The notes: a model not told the origin generated them from the letters alone. DNA of 64,000 bases from Terrimicrobiaceae bacterium (GCA_018402345.1 JAGYIV010000012.1:124001-188000), one strand, 5' to 3'. Positions 20,720 through 31,518 are shown, numbered from the stretch's first letter. A program made the numbers and translations.

Positions 20720-20743
20720 GTCTCAACCGAGCGGCAAGACCCT

Positions 20744-21682
20744 GTGCTTGAGGCCGTGGAGGAAGCGCTTTCGGGTGTTTCAAAATCGCGCACGCTGCTC
20801 GTTGGTGTCTCCGGCGGGCGTGATTCCATGGTGTTGCTGGATGCACTGCTCGCGTGCGGTTTTCAAAAGATCGTGGTCTGCCACCTGAACCACACCCTGC
20901 GCGGGAGGAGTTCGGCGGCCGACGAACGTTTTGTGCGGCGCGAAGCGGAGAAGCGGGGGCTGCGGGTCGAGATCGCGCGTGCCTGCACGGCGGATTTCGC
21001 GAAGGAAAATGGAATGTCCCTCGAGTTGGCCGCACGGGAGTTGAGGTATGCGTTTTTCGAGGCATGCGCGAAGCGTGTCCGTTGCCGCTTGTTGTTGCTC
21101 GCCCACCATGCCGACGACCAGGTCGAGACGTGCTTGTTCAATTTCCTGCGGGGGTCCGGCGCGGCCGGGCTGGGTGGCATGAAACCCGTGGCCATGCGGG
21201 GGAGGCTTGAAATCCGCCGTCCGCTCCTCGGTGTGTCCCGCCGCGAGATCGACCTGTATCAGGCGCGACGGAGGGTGCGATTTCGCGAGGACGCGTCGAA
21301 CGCCGACACGCTGCACACCCGCAACAAGCTTCGGCACCGGGTGATTCCTGCGATCGAGGAGGTCATGGGCACGGCCTTTCGCGAGGCGGTGCTGCGGGCC
21401 GCGGAGATCCTTCGCGCGGAGGACGAGTGGATGGCAGGTCTGGTGCCTGAACCCGGGGGCGAGTTGCGGTGCGAGACACTCGAGGAACTGCATCCCGCCG
21501 CACGGGCGCGTTGTGTGTTGAGATGGTTGCGCTGGCATGGGATTCCCGAAGCTGGCTCGAAGGAAACTCGGCGGGTGCTGTCGTTGCTGGACCGGAGCGG
21601 TCCGGCGAAGGTGAACCTGCCCGGCGACCGGCATGCACGCAGGCGCGCCGGGGTGTTGTTTCTGGATGGGGGAGACAGATGA
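20744..21682 (+). CDS. tilS: tRNA(Ile)-lysidine synthase
   Basis: Product of 312 residues from a GTG start. The PP-loop motif SGGRDSM lies at residues 23-29, with the N-type ATP pyrophosphatase features HLNHTLRG, LELAARELRYAFF and LLLAHHADDQVET. The protein makes lysidine at position 34 of tRNA-Ile(CAU). At 312 residues it is shorter than the ~430-residue E. coli enzyme, lacking most of the C-terminal domain, as in several other phyla. Its stop overlaps the next start (ATGA at 21679), so the two are likely co-translated. Confidence 0.93.
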   Translation: MLEAVEEALSGVSKSRTLLVGVSGGRDSMVLLDALLACGFQKIVVCHLNHTLRGRSSAADERFVRREAEKRGLRVEIARACTADFAKENGMSLELAARELRYAFFEACAKRVRCRLLLLAHHADDQVETCLFNFLRGSGAAGLGGMKPVAMRGRLEIRRPLLGVSRREIDLYQARRRVRFREDASNADTLHTRNKLRHRVIPAIEEVMGTAFREAVLRAAEILRAEDEWMAGLVPEPGGELRCETLEELHPAARARCVLRWLRWHGIPEAGSKETRRVLSLLDRSGPAKVNLPGDRHARRRAGVLFLDGGDR

Positions 21683-22359
21683 GCCTGCGCGAGGCATTGC
21701 TTGTCGGGTTGCGCGCGGCGCGGGCGAACATTCTGCCCGGCCTTCTTCTGCAGGCGATCATGGCCTGCATTCTCGCGTTCTATTTGTTCCACGACGGCTC
21801 GAGAGAGTTTTTCAGGTTGGTCGGCGAGTCCAGGCAGGAACTGGGCGTATTCTTTGCGATGGTCACCTACACGTTTTCCGGCGCGGTGTTGCCCGAGATC
21901 ATGCGGGTGGTTCTAATCCAAGGCGGGCGGGTCACGCTTGGAAACCTTAAAAGCGTGGCGACCATGGTGCCGCTCTGGATGTTTATGGGGTCTGCCGTGG
22001 ATGTCTTTTACACCGCGCAAAACGGATGGTTTGGATACGGGAACGATGTCGCCACGGTGGTGGCCAAGGTGCTTGTCGACCAGTTGCTCTACAGCCCGCT
22101 GTTCGCCACGCCGGTGATCACCGGGTATTTCGCCCTGCGTGCCGGGGGATTTGGAACGGCCGCGCGGCAGGCGGTTTTCCAGCGGAGATTTCTCACGGAG
22201 ACATTGCTGCCGGTGCAACTGGCCTCGTGGTTGATCTGGTTCCCTGGGGTCACCTTTGTCTACATCATGCCGCCGCCGTTGCAGCTCCCTTTCGCCGTGC
22301 TCGTCCACACCTTCTGGGTATTGATCCTCACGACGATCAGCGAGCGCGGCAGGCACTGA
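21679..22359 (+). CDS. Membrane protein resembling the Mpv17/PMP22 family
   Basis: Product of 226 residues beginning MSLREALLVGLRAARANILP, with four or five hydrophobic segments. The middle and C-terminal part (VAKVLVDQLLYSPLFATPVI ... SWLIWFPGVTFVYIMPPPL) resembles the Mpv17/PMP22 pattern D.....P......F followed by W..W and VP...R. Bacterial members are uncharacterised. The start overlaps the tilS stop by four bases. The family resemblance is by eye and therefore tentative. Confidence 0.6.
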   Translation: MSLREALLVGLRAARANILPGLLLQAIMACILAFYLFHDGSREFFRLVGESRQELGVFFAMVTYTFSGAVLPEIMRVVLIQGGRVTLGNLKSVATMVPLWMFMGSAVDVFYTAQNGWFGYGNDVATVVAKVLVDQLLYSPLFATPVITGYFALRAGGFGTAARQAVFQRRFLTETLLPVQLASWLIWFPGVTFVYIMPPPLQLPFAVLVHTFWVLILTTISERGRH

Positions 22360-22449
22360 GCGGCGATCGGAAGCCACAATGAAGGTGGCTATGGGGTGAA
22401 GCACTCCAGAGTTGTTGATTTGTCAGCGGGATGTTCTTCGAAATCCCGG

Positions 22450-25145
22450 TCAAAAGGCATTGCCATTCCCGCCTGGCCTGTGGCGGAGGATGGTTTTTTC
22501 GATTTCCACGGCGATGAAGACAAAGAGGCCGAAGGCGATGATGCGGAGCCATTCGGCAGGGGCGAGTGGAACGGTTTGGAAGAGGGTTTGCATGGGCGGT
22601 GCGTAGGTGAAGAGCGCCTGCAGGACGAGCAGCATGGCACAGGCGAGGAGCACGGGGCGGCTGCCGAGAGCCCTCGACGGGTCCACGATGGGGCGAGGAT
22701 GAAGCGGCTGTTGAAGAGATAGAACATTTGCCCGATGACGAGGGTGTTGATGGCTACGGTGCGGGCGAGTTCGGTGGTGGCGCCGGGTCGGGTCTCGATG
22801 AGGAGGTAATGCCCGAAGGTGCCGCCGACGAGCAGGAGGGAGACGAAAATAATGCGCCAGAGGAGGAGCGGGGTGAGGAGCGGCGTGCGCGGATCGCGCG
22901 GACGGCGTTTCATGAGGGCGGGCTCGGGCGGCTCGAAGGCGAGAGCCAGCGCAAGGGTGACGCCGATGACCATGTTGACCCAGAGCACCTGCACGGGGGT
23001 GAGTGGCAGGGCGAGGCCGAGGAAGACGGCAGCCACGATGGTGAGCGCTTGGCCGCCGTTCGTGGGCAGGATGAAGAGGATGGCTTTTTTGAGGTTGTCG
23101 TAAACGGCGCGGCCCTCTTCGACCGCATGGGCGATGGAGGCGAAATTGTCGTCGGCCAGAACCATGGAGGAAGCCTCCTTGGCGGCTTCGGTGCCTTTGA
23201 GGCCCATGGCGACTCCAACATCGGCGCGCTTGAGCGCAGGGGCGTCGTTCACGCCGTCGCCGGTCATGGCGACCACATGGCCGTCGGCTTGGAAGGCGGT
23301 GACGAGCCGGAGTTTGTGTTCGGGCGTGGCCCGGGCGAAGACATCGATCTGGCGGGCGCGGGCGGGCAGGTCGGCGTCGGAGATCTTTTCGAGTTCGTGT
23401 CCGCTGAGCGCATTCACGCCGTCGCCGATACCGAGGACCTTGCCGATGGTGCGGGCGGTGACAGCGTGGTCGCCGGTGATCATCTTGACGCGGATGCCGG
23501 CGCTTTGGCATTGGGCGACAGCGGTGATGGCCTCGTCGCGCGGGGGATCAATGATGCCGGTGACGCCGAGGAGGACGAGGCCGGACTGGACATCGGAGAG
23601 GGTGAGGGTTTCCTGCGTGTCTGGAACCTGGCGGACGGCGACGGCCAGGAGGCGTTGGCCTTGGCGGGCGGTTTCGTGGAGGAGTTCTCCCCAGGCGGAT
23701 TTGTCGATCGGGATGTCGCCGGAGCGGGTGCGCTGGGCATGGCAGGCCGCGAGGACGGGCTCGGGCGCGCCTTTGAGAACGATAAATTTTCCAGAGCCGC
23801 CCTTGTGGAGGGTGGCCATGAATTTGTGAGCGGAGTCAAACGGAATGCTGGCAAGGCGCGGGTGGGCTTGGCGCTCGCTGCGGGGATCGAGGCAGGCCTT
23901 CATGCCGAGGGTGACGAGCGAGCCTTCGGTGGGTTCGCCCTCGAGCAGCCAGCGGCCGTCTTTTTGGCGGAGTGAGGATTCGTTGCAGAGCACGGCGGCG
24001 CGGAGGAGTTCGGCGAGGACGGGATGGTTCGCTTGAGGGTCGATTTTTTCGCCGTCGTGGAGGAACGCGCCTTCGGGAATGTAGCCCGCGCCCTCCACAC
24101 TGTAGGTGTCGTCGGCGGTAATGACGGTTTGGACGGTCATCTCGTTTTTGGTGAGCGTGCCGGTTTTGTCCGAGCAGACGATGGTCACAGAGCCAAGGGT
24201 TTCGACGGCTGGAAGGCGGCGGATGATCGCGTTGCGGCGGGCCATGCGCTGGACGCCGATGGCGAGGGTGATGGTCATGATGGCTGGAAGGCCCTCGGGA
24301 ATGGCAGCGACGGCGAGGCTCACGCCAGCCATGAACATGTCCGAGGGATCGAAGCCGCGAACGAGCCAACCGAAGAGGAAGGTGCCCGCGGCGACGGCCA
24401 CGATAGCGGCGCTGAGCCAGCGGCCGAATTGGTCCATCTGGCGGATGAGCGGGGTGGTGACGGATTGGACCTCGGAGAGGAGACCGCTGACTTTCCCGAT
24501 CTCGGTGCTGGATCCCGTGGCGATGACAATGCCGAGACCGCGGCCGTAGGTCACGAGAGTGCCGGAGAAGGCGATGCAGAAGCGGTCTCCGAGGTCTGCG
24601 TTTTCCTCGACGGGGGCGGTGTTTTTTTCCGTGGGAACGGATTCTCCGGTGAGGAGTGCCTCGTCGATGCGCAGGCTGTGGCTCTCGATGAGGCGAAGGT
24701 CGGCGGGGACGCGGTCGCCGGCTTTGAGGTGAACGATGTCGCCGGGAACGAGGCGGGTGGCGTCGAGGGTGAGCTTGTGGCCGTCGCGACGGACCATGGC
24801 TTTCGGCGACAGCATGGCGCGGATGGAGTCGAGGGCCTTTTCGGCCTTGCCCTCCTGAATGACGCCGATGAGCGCGTTGGCGAGGACGACGCCAAGGATG
24901 ACTGCGGTATCTATCCACTCGCCGAGGAGTCCGGTGCCCACGGCGGCCGCGAGCAGGATATAGATGAGCACATTGTGGAATTGGAGACGGAATCGCTTGA
25001 GGAGCGAGACGCGCGGCGCGGCGGGGAGTTGGTTCGGGCCATGTATCCCAAGACGGGCCTCGGCATCGGATGCGGTCAGGCCTTGGGCGGGCGTCGATTC
25101 GAGTTCCCCCAAGACGGCAGCGGTGTCTGTGGCGTGCCAGTTCAT
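22450..25145 (-). CDS. P2-type (Ca2+-ATPase-like) cation-transporting ATPase, one frameshift near C-terminus
   Basis: About 898 residues. The N-terminal cation-ATPase domain (AVLGELESTPAQGLTASDAE), TGESVPTEKN actuator loop, TM4 AVAAIPEGLPA, phosphorylation site DKTGTLTKNEMT and hinge GDGVNDAPALKRADVGVAMG are all present. PEGLP in TM4 places it with P2A/P2B calcium or related cation pumps rather than heavy-metal pumps. The frame breaks at the G-run 22690-22693; one added base restores the last TM segments (LLACAMLLVLQALFTYAP) and a stop at 22450. Start ATG 25145 matches the family N-terminus. It is divergent from the acyltransferase gene. Confidence 0.9.
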
Positions 25146-25258
25146 GCGAGACAAGTGTTCACCAACTGGGGATCGTGGGCAACCGGAAGAGGGTCGGAGT
25201 GGCGGGAGGTGGGCTTTCGAGTTGACAGCGAGGGATCTGGGCGGAAGTTTTCGCGCCC

Positions 25259-26451
25259 ATGGGTTCAGGTCTACGCTCAGGTGCGGAGGCGGCACCGAGT
25301 GATAGAAGTGTTCAACTCGACGGGCTGCGAGGGGTGGCGATCGCAATGGTTTTTTACACCATGCGGGAGTGAAGGTGCCCATGTGGATGGAGTGGGGGCA
25401 GATGGGGGTGACCTTGTTTTTCGTGATAAGCGGATATCTGGTCACATTGTCGCTTTGGAGGATCGAGGACCGGTGTTCACGGATCGGGATCGGGCGAGCG
25501 CGGGAGTTGGGCATTTTCCAGATTCGCAGGTTGGCACGGTTGCTGCCGGCATTTGCCGCCGCGTTGGGGATCGGTGTCCTCCTTGGCATCGAGGATGTGG
25601 TGGAGCCGTTCTGGTGGCATGTGACTTTCCTTTCCAATGTGAAAATGGCGATGCAGGGCTGGTTCTTCGGATCGACTGCGCATTTCTGGTCGCTGGCCAT
25701 GCAGGAGCAGTTCTACATTGTCTGGCCATTTGTGTTGTTTGCGGTGCCGAGGCGTTGGTTTCCGGTGTCGGCGATCGTGCTGGTTTTTGGCGGCTATGGA
25801 TACCGGGTCTGGTGCATGGAGTCGGGCGTGTGTGATTTTTGGCGTTGGTTGATGGTGCCTGGATCGATCGACACGTTTGTGCTTGGCGGATTGCTGGCGT
25901 GGATGAAGCAGGCCCAAGGATTGCCGGAGTTTCCCTCAAGGAAGGGTGGATGGGAGTTGCTGGCGGGAGCAACGGCGGTTTTTTGGGTGTTGAACAGGGG
26001 ATTGCGTGAAGGTGTGTTCGATCCTTGGATCACTGCATCTGTTGAGGTTCTTGAGGGGATCGTGGCTCTTGTTCTGGTCTGGGGATGTTCCAAGGGCTTT
26101 CCTGGTGTCGCCGGGGCGTTCTTTTCCTGGCGTCCATTGCGTTTTCTCGGGCGGATCAGCTATGGGATTTTCGTATACCATTTGATTTTGATGTGGGCGC
26201 TCGAACCGGTTGTCGCGGGGTTCGGAATCGGGCCAGGCAAGAATGTGGGGGCTTGGATACTGGTCAGCGGTGCGGTGACCTTGGTTGTTTCAGTGATCTC
26301 GTGGTATGTGCTTGAGTCGCCTGCATTGCGGTATTTCAAGGCGCGGATGGACAAAGCGGCCAGTCCCGGAGAAAGGGCGTCGATGCCTTCGTTGAAGCGC
26401 ATGTTTTCGGTTGGGGGGTCTTGGTGGTTATGCCAGCGCGGCAGGCGCTGA
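25259..26451 (+). CDS. Acyltransferase 3 (OafA/YrhL-type) membrane protein, one frameshift near N-terminus
   Basis: About 397 residues. Starting from ATG 25259 the frame reads SVQLDGLRGVAIAMVF, the characteristic family start; a one-base deficit in the T-run 25350-25355 then has to be repaired to give LHHAGVKVPMW and WGQMGVTLFFVISGYLVT. Multiple TM helices follow, with the FWSLAMQEQFYIVWP motif (the usual reading is SLAVEEQFY; here Met-Gln replaces Val-Glu). Members O-acetylate exported polysaccharides or lipids. It is divergent from the P-type ATPase. Target glycan is unknown. Confidence 0.88.
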
Positions 26452-26466
26452 GCGTCGATCGGTGGG

Positions 26467-29400
26467 TCAATGCGACGCCGGGGCTTCAGGATGGCCGTTG
26501 GATTCGGCGAGGAGACGGCGGGTGATGTCCCCCGGGGAGCCGGTTTTGCGCGCCAGCATGGCGTAGGCGGCGGGAACTAGATAGAGCGTGAGGAACGTGG
26601 CCAGCAGCACGCCCCCGAGGACCACCACACCGATGACAATTCGGGTTTCCGCACCGGGTCCGAATGCGAAAATGAGGGGAATCGCCGTCGCGGCGGTGGT
26701 GATGCCGGTCATGAGGATGGGGCGCAGGCGGACGCGGGAGGCCTCGAGGAGTGCCTCGTCGAAGGCGGTTCCGCGGTCGCGAAGCTGGTTGGCGAATTCG
26801 ACAATGAGGATGCCGTTTTTCGCGGCGATACCGACGAGAATGATGAGGCCGATTTGGCTGTAGAGGTTGAGGGTGTTGCCGGTGAGGTGAAGTCCAAGCA
26901 AGCCGCCCGCGATGGCGAGGGGGACGGTGGACATGATGACCAGCGGGTGGATCCAGTTTTCAAACTGGGCGGCAAGCACAAGGAAGACCACGAGGAGACC
27001 AAGAAGAAAGACGAAAAGGATCGATGAGCCCGACGTGCGGAGATCGCGGGATTGCCCCTTGTAGTCGATGCGTGCGGTGTCTGGGAGGTTTTCACGAACG
27101 AGGGAGTCGAGGTGGTCGAGTGCCTGGCCGAGGGTGAGGGAGTCCGCGAGATTCGCCTCAATCGTGATCGAGCGCATCCGGTTGTAGCGGTTCAGCGTGT
27201 CCGAGTCGGCGAACTCCTGGACTTCGACAATGCTCGATAGGGGCACGAGTTCGCCGGAGTTCGAGCGGACATGGATGTTTTCGAGGCTTGTCGGAGTGGA
27301 CTGGGTGGAGCGTTCGCCCTCGAGGATGACATCGTATTCCTCGCCGCGGTCGATGAACGTGGTCGCACGGCGCGAGCCCAGCATGGTTTCGAGCGTGCGG
27401 CCGATATTCGAGATCGTGACACCGAGTTCCGCGGCGCGGTCATAGTCGATTGCCACGTGGAGTTGGGGTTTGGTCTCTTTGAAATCCCAATCGATGCCCT
27501 CGAGCCCCGGGTTGTCTTCGGCGATTTTCGCCAGCAGGATGTCGCGCCACTGGACGAGTTCCTCGTAGGTGCCGCCACCGAGCACGAATTGGACGGGCTT
27601 TTGGATGCGCGCGCCGAACCCCTGCCGCATGACTGGAAATGCACGCACGCCCGGGAGATCGGAGAGCGATTTCCGGACTTCATCCATGATCACCCATGCG
27701 GAACGGCGCTCGGCCCAATCCGAGAGCACAAACACAACGATGCCCGTGTTGAAGTCGCCCGCCGCGCCGAAGGTTCTGGGGGAACGGACAAGCAAGCGGA
27801 TGGCCTCGCCGGATTCGGTGTAGGGCATGAGGCGGCGTTCGATTTCCAGCATGTATTCCTCCATGAACGAGTGGGAGGCGCCTTCGGGGCCGTTCACCAT
27901 AACAAAGAAGGCGCCGCGGTCCTCGCGCGGGGTGTATTCGGAGGGGATTTCCGAAAACAGCCAGACGGCCCCGGCGGAGACAAGCAGGAACACCGCGATC
28001 GAGGCGGCCCGGTGCGGGAGGATCGCTCGAAGGCTGCGTGAGTAGAGGGATTGAACGCCCTCGAGCATGCGATCAAGCGCCGCAACGAAGCGGTTTTTTC
28101 CTGTTTTTCTTCGGAGGATTTTCGATGCCACCATGGGCGATAGGGTCAATGCCATGAGGCTCGAGAGGGACACCGCGGCGGAAATGGTGAGGGCGAATTC
28201 CGAGAAGAGACGGCCGATGTCTCCCTCGAGGAAGGCGATCGGAACGAAGACGGCGACAAGAACAAGCGTGGTGGCGATGACGGCGAATCCCACTTCGCGG
28301 GTTCCGCGGTATGAGGCAACGAGCGGAGTTTCGCCGAGGTCCTGCATGCGGCGGACGATGTTTTCCAAAACGACAATCGCGTCATCCACCACGATGCCAA
28401 TCGCCAGAACCAGCGCGAGCAGGGTGAGGATATTGACCGAAAATCCCATCAATCCGAGTGCGAAAAATGTCGCGACCAGCGAGACCGGAACGGTGACCGC
28501 AGGCACTAGCGTGGCTCGGGCGGTGCCAAGAAAGAGGTAGATGACGAGGACAACAAGGGCGATCGCGATGCCTAGGGTGAAGTAGACCTCGCGGATCGAT
28601 CCTTCGATAAAGACCGACGAATCGTAGCTGTCGCGAATTTCCATTCCAGGTGGCAGAGTGGTGGAAATCCTGCGGGCCTCTTCTTTTACCGCACGGGCCA
28701 CGTCGATCGTATTGGCAGTGGATTGTTTGATGATGCCCAGTCCGACCATCGGAACCGAATTGCCGCGAAAGAGGTTTCGGTTTTCCTCCGGAGCGAGTTC
28801 CACGGTGGCGATCTCGCCGAGGCGGACAAGGTAGCCGTCGTCGCCTTTCTTAAGAACGAGGTTTGCAAAGTCGGCGGGGGTGTTGAACTGGCGTTTCGTG
28901 CGGACGGTGAAATTCCTGTCCTTGGATTCGATGCTGCCGGCGGGAAGCTCCACATTTTCGGAGCGCAGGGCGGACTCGACATCGTTCGCCGTGAGGTTGC
29001 GCGCGGCCATGGCGCGGCGGTCGAGCCAGATGCGGATCGCGTAGGCCTGGGCGCCGCCAACTTGGATGCGCGCCACGCCGTCGAGCACCGAAAGTCGGTC
29101 CACAAGATACCGCTCCGCGTAGTCGGTGAGTTCGGGAACGGTCAGGGTCGGGCTGACAAGATTCAGCCAGAGGATGACATCGTCGTTAGAATCGACCTTC
29201 TGAATTTCCGGCGGGTCGGCCTCCACGGGGAGGTTGTCCAGAATCGATGAAACGCGCTCGCGGAGATCGTTGGCGGCGGCATCGATGTCGCGGTTGGATT
29301 TGAAGGTGACCGTGATTTCCGATTCGCCGTTCCTGCTGGTCGATTCGATGAAGTCGATGCCCTCGACCCCCGCGATGCGGTCCTCGATGGGTTCGGTGAT

Positions 29401-29586
29401 GCGGGTTTCCACGACGCTGGCGGAAGCGCCCCGATAGCTTGTTTCGATCGAGACGACCGGCGGGTCGATATCCGGAAACTCGCGGAGCGGGAGGCGAAGA
29501 AACGAAACGACCCCGAAGGCCAAAAGAAGCAATGCCAGAACGGAGGCGAGCACCGGGCGCTTGATCGACAGGTCGGAGATAATCAT
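26467..29586 (-). CDS. RND-family multidrug efflux permease (AcrB/MdtB-like)
   Basis: Product of 1,039 residues, full length for the HAE1 family. N-terminal MIISDLSIKRPVLASVLALL is followed by the porter-domain signatures GVEGIDFIESTSRNGESEI and PLREFPDIDPPVV. TM4 carries the proton-relay pair Asp-Asp in GIVVDDAIVVLENI, and the second half repeats the architecture (GLIILVGIAAKNGILIVEFA). It forms the inner-membrane pump with the adaptor encoded immediately upstream; the two genes overlap by four bases. No outer-membrane TolC partner is in the window. Confidence 0.95.
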   Translation of the reverse strand: MIISDLSIKRPVLASVLALLLLAFGVVSFLRLPLREFPDIDPPVVSIETSYRGASASVVETRITEPIEDRIAGVEGIDFIESTSRNGESEITVTFKSNRDIDAAANDLRERVSSILDNLPVEADPPEIQKVDSNDDVILWLNLVSPTLTVPELTDYAERYLVDRLSVLDGVARIQVGGAQAYAIRIWLDRRAMAARNLTANDVESALRSENVELPAGSIESKDRNFTVRTKRQFNTPADFANLVLKKGDDGYLVRLGEIATVELAPEENRNLFRGNSVPMVGLGIIKQSTANTIDVARAVKEEARRISTTLPPGMEIRDSYDSSVFIEGSIREVYFTLGIAIALVVLVIYLFLGTARATLVPAVTVPVSLVATFFALGLMGFSVNILTLLALVLAIGIVVDDAIVVLENIVRRMQDLGETPLVASYRGTREVGFAVIATTLVLVAVFVPIAFLEGDIGRLFSEFALTISAAVSLSSLMALTLSPMVASKILRRKTGKNRFVAALDRMLEGVQSLYSRSLRAILPHRAASIAVFLLVSAGAVWLFSEIPSEYTPREDRGAFFVMVNGPEGASHSFMEEYMLEIERRLMPYTESGEAIRLLVRSPRTFGAAGDFNTGIVVFVLSDWAERRSAWVIMDEVRKSLSDLPGVRAFPVMRQGFGARIQKPVQFVLGGGTYEELVQWRDILLAKIAEDNPGLEGIDWDFKETKPQLHVAIDYDRAAELGVTISNIGRTLETMLGSRRATTFIDRGEEYDVILEGERSTQSTPTSLENIHVRSNSGELVPLSSIVEVQEFADSDTLNRYNRMRSITIEANLADSLTLGQALDHLDSLVRENLPDTARIDYKGQSRDLRTSGSSILFVFLLGLLVVFLVLAAQFENWIHPLVIMSTVPLAIAGGLLGLHLTGNTLNLYSQIGLIILVGIAAKNGILIVEFANQLRDRGTAFDEALLEASRVRLRPILMTGITTAATAIPLIFAFGPGAETRIVIGVVVLGGVLLATFLTLYLVPAAYAMLARKTGSPGDITRRLLAESNGHPEAPASH

Positions 29587-30635
29587 TTCTCGTTGGAGGT
29601 GGGTTGTTCCTCGCTGATGCCTGAAATCACGCGGACCGCTGCGCCGTCGGAGAGTTTAAAGCCGCCATGGGCCACCACGGTTTCACCTTCGGCAAGGCCT
29701 GACACGACCTCGACCTCCCCACGGCGACGCGTGCCGATCTCGATTTCGCGGCGGTTCGCCACGGGACGATCCGGCGAGCCTCCGATCACCATCACGAAAT
29801 TCCGATCGCCCACCGGCAGGAGGGACCCTTCGGGAACAACCACCGCCTCGCGTGGACGGGCGAGAAGATCGACCTTCATCAACATGCCCGGCATGAGAAG
29901 GCGGTCCTCGTTTGGGATTTCCGCGCGCACCATGACCGATCGGGTCACGGGATCGACGCGGCTGGACACGCTGTGCACGCCGCCGTGGAAAAAGCGTCCG
30001 CCGTAGGTGGCGGTGGACGCCTCGATCGGGGAACCGAGCTTGACCGTGTCGAGAAAGCGGGCTGGCACGGAGAAATCGAGAAGCATCTTGCTGTCGTCAT
30101 CGATGGTTGTCACCTGATCCCCCGGCCTCACCAGCGCACCGACACTGATGTTGCGCAGTCCCACGACACCGTCGAACGGGGCCTTGATGACGAGTTCCGC
30201 GAGCCGCGATTCGATGGCGAGTTGGCGGGCGCGTGAGATTTCGTGGACGCGGCGGGCCTCGTCGAGTTGGGAGGTCGATGCGGTGCCGCGCGAGGCGAGT
30301 TGTTCGATACGCTCGTATTGCAAGCGGGACTCCTTTTCGGCGGAGACGGCTTCGGTGAGAAGTGCCTCCTCCTCGGTGGAAGAAAGCTTCAAGAGGACAT
30401 CCCCCTTTTTCACGCGGTCGCCATCCTCGAAGCCCGTTTCCACAACGCGTTCGGTGATGGTCGCGGTGAGTTCCACCGCCTCGTTGGCGCGGAGGGTGCC
30501 GAGGGCCTCGATGCGGTCCGCCACAGGCTTGCGCTCGGCTTTGGATACCAGCACCGCCGTGGGTGGTCCCTCACGGGCAAACAATGGCGCGGCGATGGTC
30601 ACGAGCACGAGGCTGATTCTGGCAAGGAAAGTCAT
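29583..30635 (-). CDS. RND efflux periplasmic adaptor (membrane fusion protein)
   Basis: Product of 350 residues with a signal peptide (MTFLARISLVLVTIAAPLFA). The lipoyl half-motifs GDRVKKGDVLLKLSSTEEEA and APFDGVVGLRNISVGALV flank a helical hairpin (residues about 95-150), and beta-barrel and membrane-proximal domains follow. I take the ATG at 30635 because it starts the signal peptide; an upstream ATG at 30683 would only add an unlikely leader. It overlaps the pump gene and would couple the pump to an outer-membrane channel. Confidence 0.93.
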   Translation of the reverse strand: MTFLARISLVLVTIAAPLFAREGPPTAVLVSKAERKPVADRIEALGTLRANEAVELTATITERVVETGFEDGDRVKKGDVLLKLSSTEEEALLTEAVSAEKESRLQYERIEQLASRGTASTSQLDEARRVHEISRARQLAIESRLAELVIKAPFDGVVGLRNISVGALVRPGDQVTTIDDDSKMLLDFSVPARFLDTVKLGSPIEASTATYGGRFFHGGVHSVSSRVDPVTRSVMVRAEIPNEDRLLMPGMLMKVDLLARPREAVVVPEGSLLPVGDRNFVMVIGGSPDRPVANRREIEIGTRRRGEVEVVSGLAEGETVVAHGGFKLSDGAAVRVISGISEEQPTSNEK

Positions 30636-30760
30636 GGGCAATAGTAAAGCGGATTGGTGCCGGGGGGAGAGCATTAGATTCAAATGGATCGCGATTTTTT
30701 CAAGGCCGGCGGCCCACTTTGTCCTTGTGTGGAACTGCGGCGCAAAGGCACTCTCACGGC

Positions 30761-30916
30761 GTGGAAACGCTCTCCCATTTCCTTCTCATCGCCGCGTTCG
30801 CGAGTGTTTTTCAGGAACGCCGGAACCTGACGATCGCGGCATTTCTTGTCGCTGTGTGTGTCACCGCGTTCACTCTGTGGCTTCACATCTCCGAAAGCCT
30901 GCCGCTCAACTTCTAA
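30761..30916 (+). CDS. DUF5993 small membrane protein
   Basis: A 51-residue protein from GTG 30761 (read METLSHFLLIAAFASVFQER), with two hydrophobic helices and ending ISESLPLNF. The size and the L.LSF/LNF terminus fit DUF5993, which is typically encoded just before a disulfide-bond formation protein. Here it ends five bases before the DsbB-like start, consistent with that pairing. Function is unknown; a helper for the DsbB-like oxidase is an inference from context. Confidence 0.75.
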   Translation: METLSHFLLIAAFASVFQERRNLTIAAFLVAVCVTAFTLWLHISESLPLNF

Positions 30917-30921
30917 TTTCC

Positions 30922-31518
30922 ATGCGTCTTCTCCGTGTCATCGGCCCTGTCGGGTATCTCGCCGTTCATCTAGAGATTCTTGTTCTGTGCATGGTTCTGC
31001 TTGGTGCGTTCGGCATCCAGTTTTTCGAGGGGGAATTGCCGTGTCCACTGTGCATCTTGCAGCGTCTCGGCATGATGTTGGCGGCCACCGGGGCGGCGTT
31101 TATGTTGGTGAAATGGAAGGACGGTCGACTGTCCCATGGGGATTACATGACTGGGCACGGGATGATTATTCTCGCTGCCCTTGGCGGATCGTTCGTGTCG
31201 ATCAGGCAGATTTTACTGCACATCATGCCTGGTGACGCGGGCTATGGCGATCCGGTGATGGGGTTGCATCTCTACAGTTGGGCGCTTGTGGTGTTCGTGT
31301 GTCTGATCGGATCCAGCGCGGTTTGCCTGTTGTTCAACGACTGGTTCCTCGAGGGGCAGGCCCGCACCGGGTGGTGGTCGCGTGTTGCGCTCGGCCTGCT
31401 GGTGATTCTCATTCTGGCGAACACGGTGAATATCATTGTCGAGCAGGGCTTCCATTTCCTGCTTCCCGACGACCCGCCGCGCTATCAATTGCTCTACGAC
31501 CTTGGGATCAAAAAATAG
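30922..31518 (+). CDS. DsbB-like disulfide bond formation protein with a single CxxC
   Basis: Product of 198 residues with five hydrophobic segments. The first periplasmic loop carries CPLC at residues 41-44 followed by QRLGM, the quinone-linked redox site of DsbB. The region matching the second periplasmic loop (HIMPGDAGYGDPVMGLHLY) has no cysteine, so the second redox pair of E. coli DsbB is lacking. It follows DUF5993 by five bases and overlaps the start of the porin gene. It probably oxidises an exported thiol partner, but a DsbA is not encoded nearby. Confidence 0.85.
   Translation: MRLLRVIGPVGYLAVHLEILVLCMVLLGAFGIQFFEGELPCPLCILQRLGMMLAATGAAFMLVKWKDGRLSHGDYMTGHGMIILAALGGSFVSIRQILLHIMPGDAGYGDPVMGLHLYSWALVVFVCLIGSSAVCLLFNDWFLEGQARTGWWSRVALGLLVILILANTVNIIVEQGFHFLLPDDPPRYQLLYDLGIKK

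Noticed and set aside
24024-25835. Long plus-strand frame of about 600 codons
   Set aside because: It is antisense to the P-type ATPase gene, whose motifs are unmistakable; high GC makes long shadow frames common.
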